DNA from: Atopobium fossor DSM 15642
Lineage (GTDB): Bacteria > Actinomycetota > Coriobacteriia > Coriobacteriales > Atopobiaceae
NCBI RefSeq assembly: GCF_000483125.1
Contig: NZ_AXXR01000003.1
Span: 248,001 to 312,000 of the forward strand
DNA: 64,000 bases
Reading direction: 5' to 3'
Positions within the stretch are counted from its first letter, which is position 1. The number at the start of each line of letters is the position of its first letter. Shown here piece by piece: positions 26,123-35,328 of this stretch. The translations under genes and the position numbers were made by a program. The notes under the pieces were generated by a model. It was given only the letters and a program-made list of their open reading frames with translations. It was not told the origin of the DNA and ran no database searches.

Positions 26123-26156
26123 GTCATGTCATTATTAATATTAATAATGACATGAC
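26123..26156. repeat. perfect 34-bp palindrome
   Basis: Half-site GTCATGTCATTATTAAT is followed immediately by its exact reverse complement, without spacer. An additional AGCCT (26118-26122) can pair with AGGCT (26164-26168). The AT-rich centre and the absence of a T tract argue against a terminator; a protein-binding site or cruciform is more likely. Confidence 0.9.
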
Positions 26157-26197
26157 GCCACACAGGCTTAACAACAAGACAGCTGCGTAAACTTAAC

Positions 26198-26227
26198 AAA
26201 AAAGCCACCGCACATGCGATGGCCTTA
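26198..26227 (-). terminator. intrinsic terminator after tRNA-Pro
   Basis: A stem pairing AAGGCCATCGC with GCGGTGGCTT (one mismatch, 4-base loop) is followed by TTTTTT on the minus strand, ending the veg-ispE-tRNA-Pro transcript. Confidence 0.8.
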
Positions 26228-26236
26228 AACAGTTAC

Positions 26237-26313
<77 letters not shown>

Positions 26314-26342
26314 ATGAATAGCAAGGTTATGCTAACAGATAA

Positions 26343-27242
26343 TTATATCCTTTGCGGGCCATGATTAATAATGCGTGTAGCAAGCCCATCGAACCCGCGA
26401 GCCTGTGCATCTTGTGCGATTTGTTGAGCTGCCTCGTGAGACTCACACAAAGCAAACGAACTGCTGCCCGAACCCGTTACCAATGCAGCAAGCACACCGT
26501 TTTGCTCCCTAAGCCACTGTATACTGGAGGCAACAGCGGGCACCAACTGACAGGCAATGGGACCAAGGTTGTTGTCCATAGCTGCACACAGAGCATCGTG
26601 CCTATTAGAACGCAGCGCCTCACGCACCGCCTGCAAATCCCCCACAGGGACAGGAGTAGCATCAAAAGCTGCATAGGCCTCGGGCGTCGAAACACCCACA
26701 AAGCCCGCAGGACGTACCAAAGCCACGGACACATCTTCCATAGCATCAAATTCTTCACGTAAGGTATCTCCCGCACCGTCCAAATAACATGGAATACCGC
26801 GTAGGAAAAAAGGTACGTCTGCACCAATAGAGCGTGCAACCTCCACGACCTTATCGGACGCAGGATCAATGTGATTAAACTCGCACAAGGCCAAAATAGT
26901 AGCTACGGCATCGGATGAAGAGCCACCCAAACCGGCTTGTGAGGGAATGTTTTTGTGCACGTGAATGGCGTAATTGGGCTCAAATCCAAACGCCCTGCCC
27001 ATGGCAACAGCAGCTCGCCAACAGGTATTGGATGAATCCGCATAGTCCACGTCTGGAGTACACGCAATGGAAAGCTCAGACGCAGGAGCAACGGTCACGA
27101 TGTCACAAAAATCTATGGCTGCCATAACGGAATCTACCGTATGGTAACCGCGCGCATCGCGTCCCTCGTGGACACCTAAATAGAGATTAATTTTTGCAGG
27201 CGCAGCATAGCGCAACTGACCAGGATATGTATCGTCTGTCAT
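26343..27242 (-). CDS. ispE: 4-diphosphocytidyl-2-C-methyl-D-erythritol kinase
   Basis: 299-residue GHMP-family kinase that phosphorylates CDP-ME in the MEP isoprenoid pathway, the step between the IspD and IspF products encoded at 14 kb. The N-terminal APAKINLYLGV, the ATP-binding IPSQAGLGGSSSDAVA and the C-terminal VTGSGSSSFAL are diagnostic. It follows veg with a short gap and precedes tRNA-Pro. Confidence 0.96.
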   Translation of the reverse strand: MTDDTYPGQLRYAAPAKINLYLGVHEGRDARGYHTVDSVMAAIDFCDIVTVAPASELSIACTPDVDYADSSNTCWRAAVAMGRAFGFEPNYAIHVHKNIPSQAGLGGSSSDAVATILALCEFNHIDPASDKVVEVARSIGADVPFFLRGIPCYLDGAGDTLREEFDAMEDVSVALVRPAGFVGVSTPEAYAAFDATPVPVGDLQAVREALRSNRHDALCAAMDNNLGPIACQLVPAVASSIQWLREQNGVLAALVTGSGSSSFALCESHEAAQQIAQDAQARGFDGLATRIINHGPQRI

Positions 27243-27283
27243 GCGAGTTATGTTTTGATGTCGTACGATGAATAACGTATGCT

Positions 27284-27574
27284 TTATTCTTCGATTACAA
27301 AGTCGAAGATTTTCTCGCCCGTATCGCTGTCGTACAACTCAACCGTGCCCGTAAGAACATCTACATATTGATAGGATTGACGAGCCGTGCGACCGCGACG
27401 CTCCTCAACCTCAACGATAAACAAAGATGGGTGAACGCCTACGAGCACACCCGCGCGCTCGACAATACGGCTGCGACCCAGGTTTGCACGCACGCGCAAA
27501 CGCTGACCCTGCAACTCCTCGAGCTTCTCGCGAATCAGGTCTACCCTGTTTGCGGGGGGCATCTCGTTTTCCAT
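27284..27574 (-). CDS. veg: Veg family protein
   Basis: 96-residue Veg-like protein (formerly DUF1021). In Bacillus, Veg stimulates biofilm matrix genes; it has an SH3-like barrel. Conserved parts visible are IREKLEELQGQRLRVRANLGR, the VLVGVHPSLFIVEV strand pair and YVDVLTGTVEL. The ATG at 27574 (MENEMPP) has GGAGG upstream. The veg-ispE order is common in Gram-positive bacteria. Its function here is inferred from the family. Confidence 0.9.
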   Translation of the reverse strand: MENEMPPANRVDLIREKLEELQGQRLRVRANLGRSRIVERAGVLVGVHPSLFIVEVEERRGRTARQSYQYVDVLTGTVELYDSDTGEKIFDFVIEE

Positions 27575-27636
27575 AAAAACCTCCAAGTCCGCCTAACTGC
27601 GGATATGTGAGAATAATCATAATGAGCCAAAGATGA

Positions 27637-27665
27637 ATGATACTAGGCTGTTTAATAGACCTCAA
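27637..27665 (-). promoter_or_regulatory. candidate veg-ispE-trnP promoter
   Basis: On the minus strand TTGAGG, a 17-bp spacer and TATCAT lie about 63 bases upstream of the veg start, in the divergent region with the M24 peptidase. Confidence 0.5.
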
Positions 27666-27754
27666 CCCGCCCACTAATTAAACAGACCTTCTAACGGTAC
27701 GCATTTTGGATAAACGGGTAAGATTGCCGTAGCTAACTTACAGAAAGGATGTCC

Positions 27755-28846
27755 ATGAATGATGCTCGTGTAGCACGCGTAATGACAAATTTGGAGGCGC
27801 GCGGGCTTAAGCAGATGTTTATTTGTGATCCCATGTCCATTAAATGGCTGTCGGGCTATTACACCATGCCCATGGAGCGCTTTTTTGGCTTGCTGCTGGT
27901 AGCTGGCGAGAATCCCCTCATGTTTTGCAATCGTTTGTTCCCAGATGCGTCTGATGCCTGCAACAACATTGTCTTATTTGATGATACGGACAATCCTATT
28001 CCACTGCTTGCCCAACACTGCCTGCATGACCAGACACTTGGCATAGATAAAGAGTTGGTTGCTAAGTGGCTGCTCCCTCTTATGGACTCAAAAGCAGCTG
28101 CAAACTATGTGCTGGCATCGAGCGCTGTAGACGATGCGCGGTCCATCAAAGACGAAGCGGAAAAACAGGCTATGCGCGTAGCTTCTACCACAAACGATAA
28201 AGCCATGGAGTGGCTTCGTTCTCAGGTAAAAGCTGGTGTTACAGAGCTGAGCATTGCAGAGCGCCTGCTGGGCGAGTATCGCCGTTTGGGTGCACAAGAT
28301 CACTCGTTTGACCCCATTGTGAGTTTTGGCGCAAATGCAGCAGATCCACACCACGAGCCCGATAACACCGTTTTGCAAGACGGCCAAATTGTTCTGTTTG
28401 ATGTGGGTTGCAAACAGGATGATTACTGCTCTGATATGACACGTACCTTCTGGTTTGCTGGCGAGAAAAACATCGAGCCTGATGATCTTTCTTACCGTGT
28501 ATACGAAACGGTACGTAAGGCAAACGAAGCAGCAGAGGCAATTGTCAGGCCTGGTGTGACCTTTGCAGAAATTGACAAAGCAGCTCGCGACGTCATTGCT
28601 GCTCAGGGCTGGGGCGAGTACTTTACCCACCGTTTAGGCCATCAAATTGGTCTGGTAGACCACGAGCCTGGTGATGTTTCTTCCACTCATGACGAACCCG
28701 TACAAGCAGGCCAGATCTTCTCGATTGAGCCTGGCATTTACATCCCTGGTAAGGTAGGCGTACGTATTGAAGACCTGCTCATTGTTACCAAAGACGGCTG
28801 TGAAATTTTAAACTCATATCCCAAGGAATTTACTATTTTGCACTAG
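27755..28846 (+). CDS. M24 family Xaa-Pro peptidase
   Basis: 363-residue metallopeptidase of the Xaa-Pro dipeptidase/aminopeptidase P type. An N-terminal creatinase-like domain (1-125) precedes the pita-bread catalytic domain. The five metal ligands are visible: Asp in FDVGCKQDD, Asp in SDMTRTF, His in HRLGHQIG, Glu in SIEPGIYI and Glu in VRIEDLL. The second ATG (27755, MNDARVARV) is chosen because GAAAGGA is well spaced from it; the first ATG two codons upstream lies within that site. It likely recycles proline-containing peptides. It is a single plus-strand gene, divergent from veg. Confidence 0.92.
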   Translation: MNDARVARVMTNLEARGLKQMFICDPMSIKWLSGYYTMPMERFFGLLLVAGENPLMFCNRLFPDASDACNNIVLFDDTDNPIPLLAQHCLHDQTLGIDKELVAKWLLPLMDSKAAANYVLASSAVDDARSIKDEAEKQAMRVASTTNDKAMEWLRSQVKAGVTELSIAERLLGEYRRLGAQDHSFDPIVSFGANAADPHHEPDNTVLQDGQIVLFDVGCKQDDYCSDMTRTFWFAGEKNIEPDDLSYRVYETVRKANEAAEAIVRPGVTFAEIDKAARDVIAAQGWGEYFTHRLGHQIGLVDHEPGDVSSTHDEPVQAGQIFSIEPGIYIPGKVGVRIEDLLIVTKDGCEILNSYPKEFTILH

Positions 28847-29212
28847 AATTTTACTCGTACTATCTACGCTATTGCTTATATCATATACTTTTACCTGTAC
28901 TTTAATCACATTGATACGACTACCCCAGGCTTACACAGCTGTACAACCTGTGGTATTTTTATGACGCATTTTTTTGACTCCCTACCACCGTTCACAAAAT
29001 TTATAACACCGTTTATAAAATTTATAACACCGTTCACAAAATAAAATTTAGTGTTACCCTTAACTAACTTAACCTAGATGATTGGATCCATGTCTTTAGG
29101 ACATACGCCAATCGTGCATGCAATACACGCGGATTCAACATGTATGCAAAGTGAATAGCGCAGACAAGCGAGTTGCACATACTTTTTTGCAACTCAGAAA
29201 GAAGGTGGGTGA
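28847..29212 (+). promoter_or_regulatory. regulatory region upstream of the subtilisin-like protease
   Basis: This 366-base gap has no gene. It holds three 21-bp AT-rich direct repeats (28987-29049), a two-part hairpin (arms GATTGG/CCAATC around ATGTC/GACAT, 29080-29113), and a 7-bp hairpin AGTTGCA/TGCAACT (29171-29194) close to the start codon. The pattern suggests transcriptional control at the repeats and a structured leader. Confidence 0.6.
28987..29049. repeat. three 21-bp tandem repeats
   Basis: Units begin ACCGTTCACAAAATTTATAA; copies at 28987-29007, 29008-29028 and 29029-29049, the second with TTTATA for TTCACA and the third diverging at its end. The period of two helical turns would place repeats on one DNA face, as in operator arrays. 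Confidence 0.85.
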
Positions 29213-32200
29213 ATGAGAAAAAGATCATTGCTGGCATTTTTTATGAGTGCCGTACTTCTCATCAATAGTATGGGAGTACCCTTGGCACAGGCTCTACCAT
29301 CACAGAGCACAAGGGTTGATGCATCACAAAGCACTCCGGATGGCAAAAAGCAGAGTACAGAGCAAGAAAACTATCCCATTTTGAGGGAATTTATAGACAA
29401 CTCCCGCGTAGACCTCTTTAGCAATAAAGAAAAAACGCGTATTCGCCTTGTTGCAGAATGTAAACCAGGCAAACTCAGTGAACTGCGCGATGAACTTAAC
29501 AAAATCCCTACCGTACAAATTTGTCGTGAATACACAACCATCTTGCAGGGATTCTCGTTTGATATTGCACCCGAGCATATGGAATATGTGCAGTCCCTTG
29601 CATGCGTACAAAAAGTTGAGCTGAGCCGCCCCATTGAGCCACAAATGATTAATGCAAAAGAGCTCTCTGGTGTTATCGAGGCTCGAAAAAAGCATGCAGA
29701 GCGTTATGGCAATCTTGACGGCCGTGGCATGGTTATTGCCACTATCGACTCGGGCGTTGATATAACAAGTCCCGAAATGCGCCTTGATGATGACGCTAAA
29801 GCTTCTGCAAAGATAAAAGATTTTGATCACGAGCACTTTACGGAAAAAATCCCCTGGGGTTTTAACTATATGAGTGGTGATACCAATCTTATTGATGACA
29901 ATGCAAAGCCTCACGGCATGCACATTGCAGGCATCTTGGCAGGAAATCCCAAAGACGATAAGGGTACCGAAGGTGTTGCTCCTAATGCGCAGCTCCTTGC
30001 CTACAAAGTCTTTACCGACGCTCCCGTTACTCATGAGGAGGAAAGGGAGTTTGTTGGTGATGACGCTGTTTTTGATGCCATGGACGATGCCGTTGAACAT
30101 GGAGCGGACATCATTAGCTTGAGCGTAGGCAAACCAGGCTCAGGTATGGACGGAGATATTTGGTCCGAAGTTGTTGAACGCACTACAAAGAAAAACGTAG
30201 TAATTGTTGCAGCTGTAGGAAACTATGCTTCGTCTGGCTCTACCAACACCGATGATAAATACAGCGACAACGAGCTTGGCGTGCGAGACAGCTCCACTAT
30301 GGTTTCTGTTGCTGCACATCCTAAGGTTATTGGCGTAGGTTCTGCCTACAACACTGCCATTACCACCAAGCCTCTTACTATTGATGGCACCGAATACCCC
30401 ATGGGAAGTGTTAATCGTCATAACGACAAATACATCCCTTCTCAAGAGGTTTCTTTCCCACTTGTATATGCCGGAACAGGTATGGAAAAAGATATCGCTG
30501 ACCGAGAAGATCTGAAGGATCTTACGGGCAAGGTTGTCATTTTGGTGCGCGGCGGAGAATCTCTTAAAACAAAGATTAATCGCTTTACTACCAGGAAAGC
30601 TGCTGGTGTAGTAGTGCTCAATGCACCTGCCGGTTTAAGCTTGGGTAATTTTGATACCCATCCCATTATTGGATATGAGCACTTTGACATTACTGGCCAT
30701 GCGTGGGTTGTAAGCGTTCCATCCACTGCACAAGATCATTTACGTGCAAAGGCCGAGAAGGGCGAGACCTGTACCTTCTTGTTTGGAGCTGACGATAAAC
30801 TCTTTGAAGTGAAGGATGCTACCGGCATATCTGGCTTTAGCAGTGTGGGACCTGGAGCAAATCTTTCCATCAAACCAGATCTTGTTGCTCCCGGTGAAGA
30901 TATTTTGTCCACAGGCAACCATGGTAGTCATGTTATTATGTCGGGCACTTCAATGTCCTCCCCCCATGTTGCAGGCATGGCAACGGTATTGGCTCAGCGC
31001 GTCAAGGAGCTAAACGGTGCCAGTAAGCTCACCAATGTTGACCTTACAAAAACCCTGCTCATGAATACCTCTGCTCCCCTTATTGACCGCGAACTTAAAG
31101 AAGCGTCTGGAACAGAGCTCTATTATTCCGTCCGTCGTCAAGGTGCTGGTCTCGCAAACCTTGACCGAGCTCTTGCAACTGAGGTTATTGCGACTTGCGA
31201 GAATAAACCTGCCGCAGAGCTTCATGAAATTGGACAGACTACTGATTTTGTCATTACCCTTCACAATCTTGGTAAGACCACGCAAAGCTTTACCATTGAC
31301 AAGGGCACTCCACTAGGTGAGCGTCTTATCGATCGCGAGCGCGAAAACGAAGGAAATACCTTCACCTCGCATGTTATGCATGAATACCGTATTGATGGTG
31401 CAAGTCTTACTGGCGATGACTCGGTAGAGATCGCCGCTGGTGGTATGGCACAAATAAAGCTTCATCTGGATACAGGACAGGCTCAAGATGAGTTTGTCGA
31501 GGGTTATGTGCGCCTCATTTCTTCCAATAGTAACCAACCAGACCTTACCATCCCTTACATGGGCTTTAAGGGTGACTGGGGCAAAGAAGATGTTCTTGAT
31601 CGTCCACAGTGGGAACAAGGAAACAAAACAGGGTTGGTAACGCTGTACAACGAGCAGCCCGGTGATGACCACGACACAAGAAACTACCTACCCTTAGGTC
31701 GTATGACTGGCGCTACCGTCTCTGATCCCCAGCTCTTTGCCTTGAGTACCGCTGGTATTAATGCCGGATCAACCTGTATTCGTAATGTGGTACCCCTGTT
31801 GGTATTCCTTCGTACAGCCGAGGATTACGAAATAGCCGTTGTAAAAGAAGAAAAAGAAGATGCGCCTGCCATTCGCACGCTGCGACATGGACATTTTGGA
31901 ACAAAATACTTTGAGAGCGAAGCTCGCTACTACGATGGCAATGGATATAACGTGCCTGATCCGCTTGGAAAGTGGGAAGGTAAGGTATACGATCCTAAAA
32001 CAAACGACTTTGTTACTGTTTCCGACGGGCAGTATTATTTCCGCATTAAAGCACGTACCACCTCTGCGGAAGACTACCAAACCACCTATATTCCCATTAA
32101 GGTTGACAGTAAAGCTCCAACCATGCAGGTTACGATTAACAAGGATGCACACACCGCATCTGTAGAACTGAGCGATGAAAATGCTATTTGGCATGTTGGC

Positions 32201-34528
32201 GCAACACTCGATGGCAACAAGCTTGAAACTGTCCGCCTTGACGATAAGCACTGGGAAGTGCGTGGAGTAAATCCTTCTACCTTAAGTGAAGGTACGCTGC
32301 GTATTGAAGCTATGGACTGCGCAGGCAACCCTGCCAAACCCTTTGAGACCAGTGTTTCCAAGGCTCACTTCCGTCTTACAAATCTAAGTGACGTGCAGCA
32401 GGGTAAAACCAATAAACTGCATCTTACCGTTGATAAAGACATTAAGAAAATCGAAGTCACCGATGCTGACGGAACACAAATAACCACCAGCCAGACAGCA
32501 GATGGTAGCTTTACCGTAGATTTAAGTGCACTTACCCCAGGCTCTCCAAAGATAAGCCTCAAGCTTTATGACGCGGATGACCATGTGGTACACAGCGACT
32601 CATTTGTGGTGCCGCATCATGCTCATGCACATGATGAAGATGATGATCTTGAAGACGAGGATGACGACACTTCTGATGATGAGAGCGATAAGTTTGAATC
32701 TGCCAATGATGTAGCCATTTCCAACGGCATGGTTATTGATAAATACCGTGCTGGCTTAGGCAATGGCGTGCATGTTGACGACAATGATCCAACAAAACTT
32801 TGGTATGACACAGGCGTTAATATTGGCAAAAATCAGCGCGCCGAGATGAACAATGTAAACGTTCATTACAACAAGACTCATAACATCAGCGACCGCTATA
32901 AGCCCCTCAGTAGCCTTGACTTGAGGCGTGGCGACGACAGCGATAGCGCACATGTAAGCGGGCAGCTGCACCTTGCTGATGGAACAAACTCCATTAACGT
33001 AAAGGTGTACGAAACCGATGCGCAGGGCAAAGAGCATCTTATTTTTGACAAGGGTTTCCATCTGTTTGTTGACACCGAGCTTCCTCAGGTCAAGTTTGAT
33101 GATACAAACCTAGTATTCCTTGACGATGATGACGATGATTACTTTGCCGAAGCGTACACCAACACCTCAAAGCTGGAGCTTAAGGGCCACATCAATGATA
33201 ACCTCGATGGCTGGCAGCTAGAAATTAACGGCAATGAGGTAGACAGCTGGCACAGGCTCGGTCAGTTTGGTGAGCAGGGCAAAGCCTTCACTCACATCCT
33301 AGACGCGCAGCCCGAAGACATTATTCATGTAAGTGCCAAAGATACTGCTGGTAACACTATGTGGCTAAAACTTAAGGTTAAGCTTGACCAGGAAGCGCCA
33401 AAGGTGGTGCTTGAAGCTGCCGATGGTGGTGAACTTACGCCCGACTCCAAACTAAAGACGGAGTTTAGCGATAATAACGACAACTCCCAGCTTGAAACCA
33501 GCATCAAGGTTAACGGTAAAACCTATTTGAGCGATACACCACTAAGCGACTACCGTACGGCACCAGGTGATGACAACTTCTACATCCAAGCCGTAGCACG
33601 CGATAAGGCAGGTAATGTTACCGAGAAAACCGCTCAGGTTGGCAATGCGCCTGCAGCTAATTTTGATGACGTTAAACTTATCAAAAATGCGTTTGATGTC
33701 TCGGAGCTTACCGATCCAGCAAAGATGCTACAGCTTCCCGATGGCGTACAAGCATCATTTGTAGGTGATGTTGATACCAGCAAGCCTGATACCACGGTAT
33801 ATATCAAGCTCGTTGACAAATATGGTCATGAAACAACTAAGCCCTTTGCTATTCATATCTTGCAAGACAGCGAGTTGGCACACGATAGCTCACTCAAAGC
33901 TCCTCTTAAAAAGAAGGCATATCTGCCCAGTGAGCTAAGCTCTATCAGTGACCTTATTGACTTGCCCGCAGGTATGGGAGCTACTCTGGTGCAAAAACTT
34001 GAGATAGCTCAGCCCGGCAATAAGAAGCTTAAGGTTCGTCTTTACCAAGCGGGCAACGCTGGCGGACGAGGCTCGTACAACGAGGTTGAATACGAAGTAC
34101 GCATCCTTCCTCAGCTGGATGCCCGTCTTAAGAAGACAAGCTTCTATGCCAATGAGCTTACGGGCGTAGAAGCGCTCTTGGAGCTTACTGAAGGCCATCA
34201 CGCTGAGTTGTTAGAAGCTCTTGATACAACACCAGGTGAGAAGGTCATAAAGGTACGCATAAGCGATGACTTTGGCCATACGCGTGACATGGAGTTTGCC
34301 ATCAACGTTTTGGCTACGCCCAATAGTCCGCACAGTCATCATAATGCTCCCTTTACCAGAGGAAACACTGCGGGAGGTACATCCAACAACCACGGTACGT
34401 ATGGCGTACGCAGCGGACATATGCTCCCCAAGACCGGAGATGCTAGTCTAAGCGCACTACCCGTTACTTTTGGCATCTGCTGTGTACTCACAGCTGTTGC
34501 AGTAAAGGTTCGTCGCATGCGCTCGTAA
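29213..34528 (+). CDS. LPxTG-anchored subtilisin-like cell-envelope protease
   Basis: 1771-residue secreted serine protease. A signal peptide (about 1-28) is followed by a propeptide (about 60-140), then an S8 catalytic domain with Asp179 (IDSGVD), His234 (PHGMHIAG), Asn337 and Ser580 (MSGTSMSSPHVAG). A PA-type insert (about 385-520) lies between His and Ser. Fn3-like and Ig-like modules follow, interrupted by an Asp/Glu/His-rich stretch near 1135-1160. The C-terminus has LPKTGD, a membrane helix and a basic tail, so sortase should attach it to the cell wall. The layout resembles streptococcal C5a peptidase and lactocepins. The start has GAAGG upstream. Substrates are unknown; no sortase gene is in the window. 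Confidence 0.95.
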   Translation: MRKRSLLAFFMSAVLLINSMGVPLAQALPSQSTRVDASQSTPDGKKQSTEQENYPILREFIDNSRVDLFSNKEKTRIRLVAECKPGKLSELRDELNKIPTVQICREYTTILQGFSFDIAPEHMEYVQSLACVQKVELSRPIEPQMINAKELSGVIEARKKHAERYGNLDGRGMVIATIDSGVDITSPEMRLDDDAKASAKIKDFDHEHFTEKIPWGFNYMSGDTNLIDDNAKPHGMHIAGILAGNPKDDKGTEGVAPNAQLLAYKVFTDAPVTHEEEREFVGDDAVFDAMDDAVEHGADIISLSVGKPGSGMDGDIWSEVVERTTKKNVVIVAAVGNYASSGSTNTDDKYSDNELGVRDSSTMVSVAAHPKVIGVGSAYNTAITTKPLTIDGTEYPMGSVNRHNDKYIPSQEVSFPLVYAGTGMEKDIADREDLKDLTGKVVILVRGGESLKTKINRFTTRKAAGVVVLNAPAGLSLGNFDTHPIIGYEHFDITGHAWVVSVPSTAQDHLRAKAEKGETCTFLFGADDKLFEVKDATGISGFSSVGPGANLSIKPDLVAPGEDILSTGNHGSHVIMSGTSMSSPHVAGMATVLAQRVKELNGASKLTNVDLTKTLLMNTSAPLIDRELKEASGTELYYSVRRQGAGLANLDRALATEVIATCENKPAAELHEIGQTTDFVITLHNLGKTTQSFTIDKGTPLGERLIDRERENEGNTFTSHVMHEYRIDGASLTGDDSVEIAAGGMAQIKLHLDTGQAQDEFVEGYVRLISSNSNQPDLTIPYMGFKGDWGKEDVLDRPQWEQGNKTGLVTLYNEQPGDDHDTRNYLPLGRMTGATVSDPQLFALSTAGINAGSTCIRNVVPLLVFLRTAEDYEIAVVKEEKEDAPAIRTLRHGHFGTKYFESEARYYDGNGYNVPDPLGKWEGKVYDPKTNDFVTVSDGQYYFRIKARTTSAEDYQTTYIPIKVDSKAPTMQVTINKDAHTASVELSDENAIWHVGATLDGNKLETVRLDDKHWEVRGVNPSTLSEGTLRIEAMDCAGNPAKPFETSVSKAHFRLTNLSDVQQGKTNKLHLTVDKDIKKIEVTDADGTQITTSQTADGSFTVDLSALTPGSPKISLKLYDADDHVVHSDSFVVPHHAHAHDEDDDLEDEDDDTSDDESDKFESANDVAISNGMVIDKYRAGLGNGVHVDDNDPTKLWYDTGVNIGKNQRAEMNNVNVHYNKTHNISDRYKPLSSLDLRRGDDSDSAHVSGQLHLADGTNSINVKVYETDAQGKEHLIFDKGFHLFVDTELPQVKFDDTNLVFLDDDDDDYFAEAYTNTSKLELKGHINDNLDGWQLEINGNEVDSWHRLGQFGEQGKAFTHILDAQPEDIIHVSAKDTAGNTMWLKLKVKLDQEAPKVVLEAADGGELTPDSKLKTEFSDNNDNSQLETSIKVNGKTYLSDTPLSDYRTAPGDDNFYIQAVARDKAGNVTEKTAQVGNAPAANFDDVKLIKNAFDVSELTDPAKMLQLPDGVQASFVGDVDTSKPDTTVYIKLVDKYGHETTKPFAIHILQDSELAHDSSLKAPLKKKAYLPSELSSISDLIDLPAGMGATLVQKLEIAQPGNKKLKVRLYQAGNAGGRGSYNEVEYEVRILPQLDARLKKTSFYANELTGVEALLELTEGHHAELLEALDTTPGEKVIKVRISDDFGHTRDMEFAINVLATPNSPHSHHNAPFTRGNTAGGTSNNHGTYGVRSGHMLPKTGDASLSALPVTFGICCVLTAVAVKVRRMRS

Positions 34529-34560
34529 CGTTCAAAGACGTTACACAGAGCAAGAGCAAT

Positions 34561-34592
34561 AAGGCCAGCCTAGCAATAGGTTGGCCTTTTTA
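34561..34592 (+). terminator. intrinsic terminator after the protease gene
   Basis: An 11-bp stem with one G-U pair (AGGCCAGCCTA with TAGGTTGGCCT, 4-base loop) is followed by TTTTT on the plus strand. Confidence 0.85.
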
Positions 34593-34661
34593 TATTTGCT
34601 TTATTCTTCTTAGATGTATGCCACTTAATTTGTCGGGGCCTTACTTTTGAGGATGTACTTG

Positions 34662-35282
34662 CTAATGCCAGGTACCGCCCGTATCTATGACATGAAAAAC
34701 AAAGGCATTAAGCAGGGCTAACACCACAACTGCAACCAAAACCCAGATAACAACTGCTAATGTTCGGAAGTTTTTACGAGCTACATACTCATATAAACGA
34801 GAAACACCACGCAACTGCAACAAACCAAATACACCAAAAGTAAGCGATGCACGCAAACAAATAAGCCCATCGGATGTAACAAGAAAATCCCAGCCAGGAA
34901 TCCGATAATCCCATGTTTGCACCTGCAATAGATGTAGCATGGTAAGACCCGAAGCATATTCCAAAGCTGTTGCTAAAATGGTGGACTCTAAAAACTGGAT
35001 ATACGCATGTGGCTGTGGACGTCCCAGACCAAAAGCAAGTTCAATCACTACAGAACCTACCGCATATATCATCAAAAAAGGAATACCTAAACCGCCATGG
35101 CCAAGGTCTATAGGTACACCATTGAGTGGTGCACAAATAAAGACTTCGTACAACCAGCCAATACATCCACCCAGTAAAAAGACAAATGCAACACGAGTAG
35201 CCTTATCAAACCAAGGTGTTAGAGGCTGCGAGTCATTCGAGGTGTTTGGAACGCTCGATACAGTTGCATCATCGTGGAGCAT
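34662..35282 (-). CDS. CmpB-like putative ABC transporter permease membrane protein
   Basis: 206-residue membrane protein of the family annotated as putative ABC-transporter permease (CmpB-type). About five membrane segments are visible, with the family signatures GGCIGWLYEV near residue 37, LEYASGLTML near 108 and WDY at about 124. The family's real function is not established and no ABC ATPase is adjacent. The ATG follows GAGGAG at a longer than usual distance. It is the last gene after nagB on the minus strand. Confidence 0.82.
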   Translation of the reverse strand: MLHDDATVSSVPNTSNDSQPLTPWFDKATRVAFVFLLGGCIGWLYEVFICAPLNGVPIDLGHGGLGIPFLMIYAVGSVVIELAFGLGRPQPHAYIQFLESTILATALEYASGLTMLHLLQVQTWDYRIPGWDFLVTSDGLICLRASLTFGVFGLLQLRGVSRLYEYVARKNFRTLAVVIWVLVAVVVLALLNAFVFHVIDTGGTWH

Positions 35283-35328
35283 ATTAGACTCAACTCCTCT
35301 CTACACAAGGAAGGTACAAAGCAGCACC

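Larger units (their letters stand above)
25923..26236. other. gene-free region with G-rich tract, 34-bp palindrome and terminator
   Basis: No gene is seen. It holds, in order, the leader of the oxidoreductase gene, a G-rich stretch at 26073-26097 (runs GG, GG, GGG, GGG, GGGG), the perfect palindrome at 26123-26156, and the tRNA-Pro terminator at 26198-26227. Confidence 0.8.

Noticed and set aside
26123-26156. 34-bp palindrome as a terminator
   Set aside because: The stem is AT-rich and has no T tract on either strand; a normal terminator for tRNA-Pro lies 40 bases away.
28987-29049. 21-bp repeats as an origin of replication with iterons
   Set aside because: No dnaA, rep gene or DnaA boxes were seen nearby; the repeats sit at the promoter position of the protease gene.
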